A program made the translations under genes and the position numbers. 64,000 nt of DNA from Diploscapter coronatus (taxonomy: Eukaryota > Nematoda > Chromadorea > Rhabditida > Rhabditidae), in contig OZ038422.1 of assembly GCA_964036155.1 (NCBI GenBank), positions 37,657,201 through 37,721,200 on the forward strand, read 5' to 3'. Shown here one piece after another: positions 35,201 through 46,277 of the stretch; the stretch's first letter is position 1, and every line of letters begins with the position of its first letter. A model generated the notes under the pieces. It made no database searches, had not been told where the DNA came from, and saw only the letters and a program-made list of their open reading frames with translations.

Positions 35201-37062
35201 ATAGCAAGTCACAACAAGTGGTTTTTTTTCTTTCTAGTCTAGTGTTATGATACAAATTTCGAAGTATAATTATCGGACTGTTTTGTAGAAAATTGTAAAG
35301 AGAACGATAAAAAAATAGCTATTTTGTCAGGAAAAAGATATTTAAAATATCTCTTTAAGTCAAACGATATTGCTCTTTATTCGCAAGATTCAAATAGTTG
35401 ATCTATTTACAGATCTCTTCCACGATTAGCCCGGACTCCCGTTTCATCTCCTCGGACGTGCTCGATCTCAACACGAATCGTCCTCTCCTCGACTCCCTTC
35501 TGTCAGAAATTCCCGAAGATTCGTCCTTCTACAACATGTCCAATTTCATCCTCCCACTTTTCAGAAGGTACATAATTTATTCTTGTTCTTTGGAAATAGT
35601 CCCTTGATTACAGATTCAAAGAAGCGACGATTTCCTCTGAGTCGAGTCAACCTATCAGTAATTTGCTATGTAAGAATGTTATTCATTTAGAAGAAAAAAA
35701 TCAAGAAGTGAGGACTATTTTGTCATCAGTTTTTTATTTCGTAAATTAGTTTCTTAGAGTTTTGGAGGTTGTATATCTTCATTTTTATAATTCTTCCTTT
35801 CAGTGTGCCCCATTCGTGCAGACGGTTCATTGGACAGTGACTCGCTCAGACATCTGCAGTCTCTGTTGCCTCATCTTCGACCCCGTCCACTCATTTCTCC
35901 TTGTAAGTCATTTGAGACTACCTGAGATTGCGAGAAAATAACATAGTTTATGAAGAGCAAAATATTCTCAATTTTTCACCTTTTTAATTTTCTATTGTTT
36001 GTTTTGTATTTCAAATTTCGATCTACCGAAAATTCTCCAAAGTTGTTCTGAACGAGAATGATCAGAAATGTTAGCTCAACATTGCAAATTCAAGAAAAGA
36101 GGTTAGCAATATTCGAAATTATGCAAGATTGTTCGATTTTGCCAACTTATGAATCAGCAATAATACTTTTTGGTAATTTGTTCCAACGTATTATGCCTTC
36201 TTTTTCAGCTCTAATAGTTCTACGCGGCATTCTGTTCAGTTCAGTCCGACTTTCACTCCTCTGCCGTCCCCATCCACTCGCTCACTGCAATGTCGATCTC
36301 TCTCCGGTGTTTCCCTTCTCTCTGCCTGAATACACACATATTCATCCAGGTAATTCTTTTTTCTGATAAAAATTTAAACTTTTGGGGTGTAGAAATCCGG
36401 CTGTTCGAAATTTCAATTTATCGTAAATACAGAATCGGAATTTCGAACATCTTTGGTAGGAATCAAAGAAATAAATATATTTATAGAAGATGAAATGCTT
36501 ATTTCAGACACCTCTGATGTGGTTCCGATGTCGAATGAATTCGAATTTCTACGAGTTTCCCTCAACAATGAGTCAGAATTGTCTTCGCTGTTTACTTCGT
36601 CGATCAAACAAATGCAGGTACTAATTTTTACTTCATTTTCTTAAGTGTTTTTAATGATGTAAAATTTTTTCATTTTATTTGAAAAATGAAACTCATCTTA
36701 TCGAAATTCGCGTTTGGAAAGACCATTTTGAAATAATATCTTTTCGTTTTTCTTTTTTTTTTTTAATTAAACGTCACAAATATTCAATTTGCCTGTTTCA
36801 TAGAAATAAATGCTCTAGGACACTCGCATAAGTTCAATAATCAAAAGTGCGGAAAATAGTGTACAATTTCAAATTCAATAACCCACTTCTTATCTTTTAT
36901 TTTCAGGTAGAATGCACAGAAACGGGTCAAGTGGACGGCGTGATTTATTGGCTGCAAACTGCCTCGGCGTCCACACAAAAACACGTGCTGTCATCATTTG
37001 TGGCTCTACGATCAATTTCAGTGCACAAAGGACAACAGGTTGGCAATTTTTCGAAAATGTGA
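32211..37062 (+). CDS. prmt-9: PRMT9-like protein arginine methyltransferase
   Basis: Predicted SAM-dependent arginine methyltransferase; PRMT9 in other animals methylates the splicing factor SF3B2. Exons: 32211-32340, 32620-32787, 32986-33143, 33345-33451, 33661-33805, 33852-33971, 34299-34410, 34464-34474 (11-nt micro-exon, inferred), 34662-34924, 34977-35133, 35413-35567, 35614-35669, 35804-35902, 36209-36349, 36508-36617, 36907-37062; about 695 aa (human 845). A TPR-like N-terminus (about 1-150) leads to SAM motif I, DIGAGTGLLGVIAA (about 174-187), the post-I acidic VISVEEN, and the double-E-type loop AELLDCCVFGEDI typical of PRMT7/9. A second, degenerate methyltransferase half follows. 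Uncertain points are the micro-exon and the C-terminus, where translation runs straight into TGA after GQQ. Confidence 0.8.
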
Positions 37063-38454
37063 AAGGTCGAAGAGTCGTTCAGATCGAGTTGTCAGTGTAT
37101 CTGAGCGATGCAAACCTAATGGTGTATTTCGACTAGGTGCTGAATTTCCTACATTGACAGGTCAAAGAAATAGAATAGCAAGAATAAATTATTTATTTTC
37201 AATAAAAAGAAATAGGAATGTTTGCAACGAAAATTCTTGAAGGAGTTCGATTGTGAAATATTCACTCTTCCCCTTTCTTTGCTTATTATCTTTTGCTGAA
37301 AATTCACAGATTTCGGTTACGAACATTCTTCGTAATAAGTAATCGGCCCGTTCATATAAAGTTCATTTGTAGGACTACCCGTTTTGAGATGTCATGAGCT
37401 TTCCTTTGTTTGCTATATGCCTATCCATTTAATCAGTTAGTTATGCTGTTTCTAATTTGCATTATCGAGTTTCCCTATCAGAGGAAGTAACAAGTGCCCC
37501 CGCTCGTGGAAATGTTGTCCATTGCGAGGACCTTGCTCTGTGCAGACGGATTGTAGAATATGATGAATATCCTGTGTGCGGTCCGCACTCGAATGCGAGC
37601 TGTCAGTCTGTTCCACGCTCGCTCGCTCACTCTATGCGATTGACACCTAAATGAGAGCGTTATTCCATTCAGCAGATACTTCTTATAGAAGTGCGATGGT
37701 ATTTGTGACTTGAAGTGGAAATTGAGTTGTAAATTATCACAATTTATTTCTCTTCATTTACTCGTGAACGGTCAATTATCATATCCGCTTCCTGAATTGA
37801 AACAACTTGTTACCTGTGAAGTGAATGGACGCAAATGCGCACTTGCACAGCAGCGGAGGGGAATAAGTCGATGCTCATTCGAATCGGCCCGTCCACTCGA
37901 GTTCGCCGCACTAGACCTGCATATCCGAATGGGGGTAGGCGAATGAGACCATAGCGATTTTCTAGATCAAATTTGGCTTGGACTCTTAATTTTTCATCAA
38001 ATTCTCTTACCTTTCTTTTCTGCTACAGTCACATTGTTAAAGCTGCTCGATAGTAGTCGCATATCAGCCCATCTAATTGTAAGGAAATTATTGAAAGTAG
38101 CGATAAGACGTTTTGATAATTTACCCGCATTCTCTTCCTCTTTCAAAGTCGCACAACGAATTTGTGCAGATCGTTGGCACGCAGCTACATTTCCCATTCG
38201 AGCATTGTCTAAAAGTTTTCATATTGAAATTATGGAAACTTCGTTTGCATAAAAAATGTATGACTATTTGTGAAATTGTGAAACAAGAAATTGAATTAAT
38301 CGTGGAGCATTTGAGTTTAAAAACTGATGAAGAATTATGCCTATCTCTATTTTGTCAATATGATACAAAATATGATTGATGAATTTTTGCCTAATTGTTC
38401 TATCATAAATTTCAAGGGGATTTTTATGCTGAGAAATTGCTAAATTTGTACAAC
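37063..38454 (+). other. Unresolved region with Cys-rich and saposin-like coding fragments
   Basis: No complete gene could be built. Three stretches look coding-like on the plus strand. 37479-37549: a frame containing NKCPRSWKCCPLRGPCSVQTDC, resembling the first half of a WAP domain. 37800-37946: a frame with TCEVNGRKCALAQQRRG. 38254-38379: a frame with CEIVKQEIELIVEHLSL then EELCLSLFCQ and a stop, resembling the second half of a saposin-like domain. None is linked by convincing splice sites, so these may be a small secreted-protein gene, decayed exons, or chance. Confidence 0.3.
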
Positions 38455-41327
38455 TTACAACAGGCATTCCTTGTCTTTTTTTGTTTGCATAGTTGTTATT
38501 GTTGTTGTTGTTACATCTCCGTCTTCGTTCTTGTAAACCATAGGTGCTGAAGGCATTTTCCTTCTCAATTGACAGACGCATAGTTTTTGTTGAATATTTC
38601 GGCGAATACAGCGAGCTCCTGATCTACAAATAATCAAATACATTATTTCGGTCATTTTTCCTGCCCACCCATTGTCCTGCTGATCCGAGCATTTTCTTCT
38701 GCAAGCCTGAAGTCCTTCTCTTCCTTCACACATACGAACTCTTTTTGGGGGACAATCGTCTAAAATAGTAAATAGAAAAATTGAGTCCCCCTATCTATGT
38801 TATTTGCTGATCTTCGTCACCGAATTTAAAATTATGCTACATAGGGGAACAGTAAGTTACAAAACGGTCACATATACAGGGGTTCACACACATGTTCAAT
38901 AAAATAATCAACCTCCAACACACTGATGTCTGAATCTCTGCTTGCTCTGTCCAACAGCACCCACTTCATGTCGATTGTCTTCTTGTCTGCAGGATGAGAA
39001 TGATACAGACAGATCATCTACAAGAATTGCACTGCCTACGCTCACATTCGAGAATTTGAACACAATCTGAAGTTTTCTCGTTATTTCGATAACAAAACGG
39101 ATTTTTTTTTTAATTTTGAATTGAACAGGAATTTGACAAAAAAAAATACCTGAAAATGTCGGGAGCCAGGCAGGCCTTCATTGAGAAGATGTCCATTGCT
39201 AGTTTTTATAGGAGCACAAATAGTTTCTTGGTCTTCTCTAAACAGCTTTTTTTTTGTAATTTTATGAGATAGGTATAAAATGTACCTGAAACAAAGCTGC
39301 ACATCGACCCCTTCGGAGCGCCAAATTCGTGCAGAAACATTGACAGAACTAGTGCTGCAGAGAGAGCATGTGCTTAGCAGAATGGCTGATGAGGGCACTG
39401 AACTGTGCGGGGTGCTCACAAGGTAGTCACCGTCTGAAATTCCTTCCTGTGCGAATGTTCTATTTCGATCGTTTTGATACGGATAATATGCTATTCGTAA
39501 TGGAAAATCAACTCATTACAACATTATAAATTTGTCGTTCTCTGCACTTTCATGTTTACTCGAGCAGAATATTCTATAAAAGAGAGTTCGCTACCATTTT
39601 CATCTTATCTTTTCGAATTTATGATCTGAAAATGGAGGAAATTTTGTTGTGTTTCAATAATGATTTTCTTACTATTAGAGGTACTTTCAAAGGAAACCTA
39701 ATGTGTAGCATACTTGGTGATTCAAATGGAGTGATGCCGAATGGGCTGGCTGCAAACCACGCGGATGATGAAGATCTGAGCCATCCGCATGTGGAGTAAT
39801 GGATTGAGGAACATTGTAATGAGGCGTAGGACTAAAAATTTCGCATTTATTCTGTGAAAATATTTCATCAGAATTGTATGACATTATTCTAAGTCATTAA
39901 GATACATTTTGCACTTGAAGGTAATGAACTGTTTCAAAGGGAAACAATCATGATGTCAGAGTTTATATCTTTTTAGTCAATATAGACTTCGGAATCGGTC
40001 AAAAATCTTCTTTCTATCCTCTGAACTACGCTAATGGTTAATTACGCAAGTTCAACAACATACCGTCGGACACAATGGGGAAGGTGGAAGTGGTTGAAGT
40101 GAAGAATGTAGCCGAAGGGAGTCAAAGGCAAACGGATCCACGATTAAACCTGATTGACACAAGGAATCAGGCAGGAAACAACGGCAGATGAAGGAGCGGA
40201 TGCCGAAGAAGGACAACAATGTACCTGACATAATGAAGATTACAGGTTGGAGGATCAAACTTTACGACAATTAAGATCACAAAGTTAGTCAAAGTTAATG
40301 TTTAACGAGTTTTGGTATCATTTCTTGATTTTCGTTTAGCAATCTTTATGATAATCAAGTCATCATGCTAGGATCAGTGTTTTGGTAATTATTAACCAGA
40401 ATTCAAACTCTATGGGCTAATTATTCTGTAGAGGGTACTAAAATGAAGAGCAAAGCTTTAGAAACGCATAATAATTTCTGTACGTCATATTTTTTCTAGT
40501 TATAGTGATTCGACCCAGCTGAAGCTTGGCTGGATTTCATAGTTCGATTCAATGAATATGCGTGATAAATCTCATCAAAATCCGATCTTGATAAATTTGT
40601 AGACTTTGTAGGTATTCAAAACTGTATTTCCAAACTTGCTCTCAACTGTATATCAAGAATGCAAAAGCAACTGACTTGAATCCCTCAGCTGGCAGAGACT
40701 CCTCGATGCGATGCTGTAGATCTTCTCGCATTTCGCCTGACATTCCATGTCGAAACCCTCTCTTTGTGGACACACATCGTCTGCCAAGTCTAAATCATTG
40801 GATTTGTTAGATGAGTAAGATTAGAAATGTTGTTTTCAATGAATTATTGATCGTAAACAATAAATTTTACGATATTTCAGAAGAAAAATATCGGAAATAA
40901 GCTATAATTCATTTCGGATGGGATATAAAATTTGGATAAATGCGTGATGATTGAAATGGTTCGCATGCGCCGATTTTTATCTAATCGATTTGGATGAGAT
41001 CTGCAAAAAATCCCAGTTTTATTTTGCTTTCCAAGCGCGCAAAAGTCTTCTAAGAGGGTTAATCCAAATGCAAGTTGATGGGCAAAAATATAAAATGTCG
41101 TGCATCGTTCTAATTTGTTATGCAGCAGTATTTATGTAGAAACGTTCAATTTCTAAACATTCACGAAGAAAATATTTGAACGATGCAATTAATGCAAAAA
41201 AAAAATCTGTTGACTATTGAGTGAGGATCAAACCTTTGATACAGCTATTCTGCTGTGGCTGGGAAGAGCCGTTGAGAAGGACGCCGCACAGAATCAGAGC
41301 ATGCAGCACGTCTGCTAGCCGATGCAT
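38455..41327 (-). CDS. Secreted Cys-rich protein: defensin-like module, MAM-like domain, defensin-like module
   Basis: Nine exons in phase: 41234-41327, 40676-40789, 40064-40224, 39714-39831, 39286-39433, 39150-39237, 38913-39066, 38669-38759, 38455-38623; 378 aa. Signal peptide about 1-20 (HALILCGVLL core). Module A (29-92) has C38, C48-x3-C52, C64 and C83-x-C85. Module B (290-340) has C295, C303, C312-x3-C316, C328 and C338-x-C340. Both share CxxxC-x11-C and end in CxC, the CS-alpha-beta (defensin-like) pattern. The centre (about 130-267) resembles a MAM domain: FQIVFKFSNVSVG, then AILVDDLSVSFSSC, with flanking cysteines. The tail after 340 is Thr/Lys-rich. No TM segment, so probably secreted to extracellular matrix or cuticle. 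Function unknown; domain names rest on motif resemblance, the exon phases on direct reading. Confidence 0.72.
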
Positions 41328-43186
41328 CGATAACCACGCAGATTGATGAATTGATAGCACGAGAAAAAAAGGGGATAGTCAGAGATGAAGAAGGAGAATG
41401 GGGAAAAAGAAAGGGATAAAGGGATTTGAGAAAAGGAGGAAGGAAGGAAGGAAGGGGAAGAAATTGCCTGAGGGGATGGAAGACGGAAGAGTGACCCCGA
41501 TACAGTCTACAATTCTACATTTAGCTGGAGAGGGAGGCTTGAATTGTTGAATGCTGAATGTTGAATAAAGAATGCAGAGCGCTGAATGTGTTTGTTAAGG
41601 AGAGAAGGGGAAGGAATGCCTGAATGTGTGAATGAATGTCTGAATGAAGAGATGAAATGCTTGCTTGAAACATCCGATTTGGACGTGTGAACATTCAAAT
41701 AGAAAGGAATAAGTGAACGATTGAGCCGCAATTTTTATTTATTGCAATGCTGCGGTATGATTCTGAAGGATAGGATTGGATACTCGTTATTGTATTCTTT
41801 TAGTTGGGAGCTCGTATTTGACGGAATGACGCAAGACGATGGAAACTGATCGGAATTGCGCAGATAAAGAAAGCATTTTGTAATTTTGCGTCGTCATTCC
41901 GTCATTTATAAACTCTGTCTCTAGGTACGACCACGATAAATTCGGGATTCTAGTTCGGGCTAAACTTTAATTATCTTTTATTATGATATAAAATATGTAA
42001 CAATTATGGCAGCGAAAGTGGATATTCCTGACAGTCGAAAGGCAAAGGCACTGTGTGAGATGAGAGATGTGAAAAGAAATGCGTAACTATGCAATGAGAT
42101 GAGCTGATTCTCCGTAATTTTCCATTTGCTTTTACTCCAGTTGTTTGTCATTAAGCGACAAGTTTTTTCTTCTCCTCGGTGTCGTCGTCGTTGTCGCTGC
42201 CCTCGTCCCAATTCGCTGCGATGTTTCGCATCGAAATCGCCAAATAACTGAATTAACAGAATTACTTTGGTTCAATATCAGTTAATGTTAAAGAAAAATA
42301 TCTAATTGAAATCATATTCATTCAATAAAATGATTGGCAAATTTGAATGCTCATTGTTGCATTCCATAATATTAAAGTTGGCGTCAAATAGTTTGCTGGT
42401 GATGAGCTATTTTCATAAATTTGTACCTTTTTTTTTTAATTCCATGGAAGAAAAGATGCAAAAAAGGCTTAATTTTTGCACTCATGAAGATATCAATTAG
42501 CGTTTTCACTTTTTCGAAAACGTGTCCTCCGCAAACTGATTCCAGATAGAAATGCAAGTGACATTTGGATTAAACCGCTTTGGAAGAGACGTTCTCGTTT
42601 CCGAAAGAACGACGACAATTGAAACCGAAACCAGAAAGTAGACAAGCCGGGGCAAACGAAGAAAGTGAGAAGAGGAGAAAGGGGGTGGGAGGAGATGACA
42701 GGCAGACGCTGAGATATGCGGGATAAAGCAGATTTACCGCCACACATTTATCACTACCCTATCAAAACAAGGCGAGAAAAAATTACAAGAAATTGGAAGA
42801 AAGGCAATTTTGACCTATAAAATTAGAAAAGGAAAATGAAAACGAAAATTCCTATAGATGATATTATTTGGTCTTCGCAAACAGTGACCGATCGGAAGTT
42901 CCGGTCTGTTTTCGAAAGTACCGGAATTCAAGCGACTTTTGCCGGATTCCAGGCCAGCGGAAAATTGAAATCCCGATTCCGATATCGGTTCCAGTGTGAC
43001 GACAAATGAGCCCTCCGATTCGGGTTCAGGGTTTTTCAAAAGTCAATTCCGGCCGGTTCTTGCATGCAAATTCTGTTGCTTCCGAAGTCATACTAAACGT
43101 TGAAATGTTCCAATAGCGAATGTATGCTAATTTTACGCTAACTTTCTTATTTATGCATCTGATCGCATAATTTCAGCATGCTAAAT
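41328..43186. other. Intergenic, no gene seen
   Basis: About 1.9 kb. It contains a purine-rich G/A tract at 41380-41470 and short ORFs without splice or motif support. It covers the 5' flank of the secreted-protein gene and the 3' flank of the innexin. Confidence 0.5.
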
Positions 43187-46100
43187 TCAATTTATATTCG
43201 TCGAAAAAATCAGGAATGTAGCATTGAAAGACTTTACCAACCCACTAATATCCGTCTTTAATAAAATTCTCATCTTTGCTAACAAGTGATAGTTTGTGAA
43301 AACTTGTAATCTAGCCTTAACATTAGGCAAGTATAGTCGAATATAAATTTTAAAAAATGAAGTTTATCTAACCTGGCAGGAATGTCGCCTAGATTGAGTG
43401 AAATCTGTTCGATTACAAAGAGACCGTCTCTGTCTAGAATTCGCAGGAATTTTTCGTTCGAAATTGGGGAAGGCATTTGGGCCGTCGAGAGGTAATTCAT
43501 CACCAAAGTGCGAGTCTTAAATATTCAATGCAAATTCGGGATAAAATTATAAAGAATAAAGAATACCCTTCTAGTTGAGCAGAGACTGGCCAGCCATTTG
43601 CAGGTATTCAACAAAGACATTACTGCTACAAACAACAACCAGAACCATAGGAATATGAATATTTTCTCGTAGATCAAGTTCAATGTCAGCACACATAAAA
43701 CTGTGTCCATCTAAATTTTTACGCTCGTTCATTTTATGTAAAAGTTTTGCTAAAATTTTATACAAGTCATACATGTAATAAAAGTATGGCCTGACGATTT
43801 TGGTAAGGATTAAATGAGCAAAGGTATTGCAAACCTGGACACTTGCAGGTCGTCTTCTATTGAAATCACAATGAACTATTCGGGGGAAGTGACCTGTTTG
43901 CTGAAAATTTGCATAAAATGGTCAGATTATTCAAATATTTTGATACCTGCCAATCATCTCCTGCAATGAGATCAGAAAGTAATGAAGGTCCCCAGAATGT
44001 GTAGAGAGGAGATCCGAGCAGTGTATTTAGCACGAAAAACTGAGAATTGACGAAAACTAATTTTAAAATTTCTCGAACAACTAACCTGTGCAAATGCATT
44101 GACGGTCTGAATGATACTGGCAATTGCGTAGTAGAGGACCATTTCTCTGCTTCGCTTCTTCCTAGCCAGTCGAAGACCGTCCCAAATGTACACCGAAGGC
44201 CTGCCTTCGAAGGCTGCCACTCGGGCTAGAAGAGAATTATTGCCCATTGATATTTTAGCGATTATCTTGTATTCATAATTATTATTATTTTTTTTAATTA
44301 ACTAAGAACTACAAAATGCTAGCATTATTTTCAAGAGGAATATCGTAATAACCAGACTAAGAAATTGGGATATAATATAAATGTTACAATTGAGTGGCAA
44401 AGAATTAGCAACTAATTTTACGATATTTCTTCTCGATTTTGCACAAATCATGCTTTTGCAGCGATTATTGCACATATTCAATTTTTGCGTCATGTATTTT
44501 GGCAATCTTATGATAAGAGATGAAATCGACTTCCTTCTGTCAAGGAAGTGATTACTAAAAATTCCTCTAATTATAACGATGTATACCTTTGAAAGAAGCG
44601 TCACTGACTTTGACAGAGGTCCAGAACATGTCGACATATTTGATGGCTTCTGACAGATCATAACCGCTGTAGGCGATCAATGATCTCCAGATAAATCGAG
44701 GCATATAGAACAGGAAGGCTTGCAGTGCAAAAATATAGGGCACCTTAAAAGGCAAAAATAAGATATATTAAATTCGAAATTATGCTTATCATTGGTAATA
44801 GTAGATAGGAACTTTTCTCCGTTCTTCCTCCTCGAAAGATAGTTGCTCATCTAATGGCACAAAATATGTCCCTGGAAAGGAGTATTTCATAATCAGAGCT
44901 TAATATAATCAGGAATGGGTTAGAAGTTTTACTTCTGCTCGAATTTGGAACTTCAAACCCATAATAATTTCGTTAAAAATTACCGTGAACATAGCAGTAC
45001 TGGTTCACAAAATCCGACCTAAAATATTATCATTCATTTAGGAAAGCGAAATCCAGTTATGATTCATTTTCATTAGAAATGTCATCAAACAATACTTATG
45101 TGTGCACCCGCGAAATAATCATTTGTTCAGACGTTCAAATGCGATTTTTAAAATTTTTATCAAGTAGTCGGACGGACGCAATATTTTAAATTTCAACTGT
45201 AGATTATTTCTCTAATCGAGAAATATCCAAATACACAAACCATTGTTTCGTGAATTGTGCTGGCGTCCAACATGTTATCGGATCTCCCATGAAATGAATT
45301 GACAATAGCAATACAGAGCTCAGTGCCAGTAAGCATACTGTGATCCGGGAGTTCAGTCGATCTGCCTAAATTTGTCGTTTTATTGGGTTTAAACTTTTCT
45401 TTATCTTTTCGAATTTATTTTTATCCTATGTTTCGTCTCTGAACTTTTTGCAACCCATTCACAAACTGCTTTGCAGCTCTCTTGAGATGGCACAAGCCAT
45501 TGAATAGTTTGTTGAATTTGGATTGTCATAGGTAATTCGCAGAAAGAAGAGATTTCTGTGTGGTGTTTGGCTGTTGAATGTTGAAAGCAGTATGAAGTGG
45601 TTCTGCATATTTTGCCGATGGGGATGTCATTTTGGAGAGTTGCGATGATACAGTGAGAAGAGAAGAAGAGAAAGAGAGGAGAAATAAGTTGAGTTGAGTT
45701 GACAAGACATAGACAATATGTGCATACACTCCTTGTCTCCCTTCTCTCTTCCCTCTGCCTCTCGAGAGGCGAGAACAAGTGAAAAGCTGCACGGAAGAAT
45801 CGACGAATCGAAAAAGCCCCTTCCTCTTACACTCACACAAACACAGCCATTCATTCATTCATTAATCAAAGCCACACTAGTCATACAATTCGGCCTACGG
45901 TAAAATGGACAACTGCGATGTTTGATGATCATTTTGACCCTGACTTTCGTAAAACAAAAAACTTCGAAAGAATACAAATTGAGCTTTTTCTCACATAAAA
46001 CTATTTCGCAAGCTAATGTAATTTTGGTGAGATTCAGGGTTAAGAATTTTGATACAATTATTGACAAATGAGAATTTGCAAAAAGTTAACAAATAGACGA

Positions 46101-46188
46101 GACAACTCACCAAATCGCCCTTTGGTTGTTGGAAGACCTTACCAATCAAGGCGTTAACCCCTGCAATAGCCCCAACGTGAGAGGACAT
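43187..46188 (-). CDS. inx: Innexin (gap-junction channel subunit) with one abnormal junction
   Basis: Four-pass membrane protein forming invertebrate gap junctions. Exons: 46111-46188, 45241-45365, 44984-45018, about 44790-44871, about 44587-44744, 44086-44225, 43947-44039, 43835-43900, 43567-43710, 43373-43515, 43187-43244; 347 aa if read in frame. Family motifs in order: ADRLNSRITVCLLALSSVLL (TM1), GDPITCWTPAQFTKQW (first extracellular loop), FVNQYCYVHGTYFVP, VPYIFALQAFLFYMPRFIWR (TM2), FFVLNTLLGSPLYTFWG (TM3), GHFPRIVHCDF (second loop) and EKIFIFLWFWLLFVAVMSLL (TM4). The start codon directly follows TTACAG plus one base. The exon 4/5 boundary lacks a GT donor: the expected YYQW-VP motif needs a TGG, but the genome reads TGATAAGC. 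Gene clear; functionality uncertain. Confidence 0.85.
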
Positions 46189-46189
46189 T

Positions 46190-46195
46190 CTGTAA
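46190..46195 (-). other. Probable trans-splice acceptor of the innexin
   Basis: TTACAG on the minus strand ends one base before the ATG at 46188. Confidence 0.45.
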
Positions 46196-46246
46196 GACAA
46201 TATATTACATAATTTACAAGACATAACATTTAATAGTCAACATCAC

Positions 46247-46250
<4 letters not shown>

Positions 46251-46277
<27 letters not shown>
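46251..46277. repeat. Poly(A) tract, 27 bases
   Basis: An uninterrupted run of 27 A on the plus strand, just upstream of the innexin start. Confidence 0.95.

Noticed and set aside
44302..44661. 119-aa minus-strand ORF overlapping the innexin
   Set aside because: It only reads from an exon into the intron 44226-44586; the exon splices in phase to 44225 instead.
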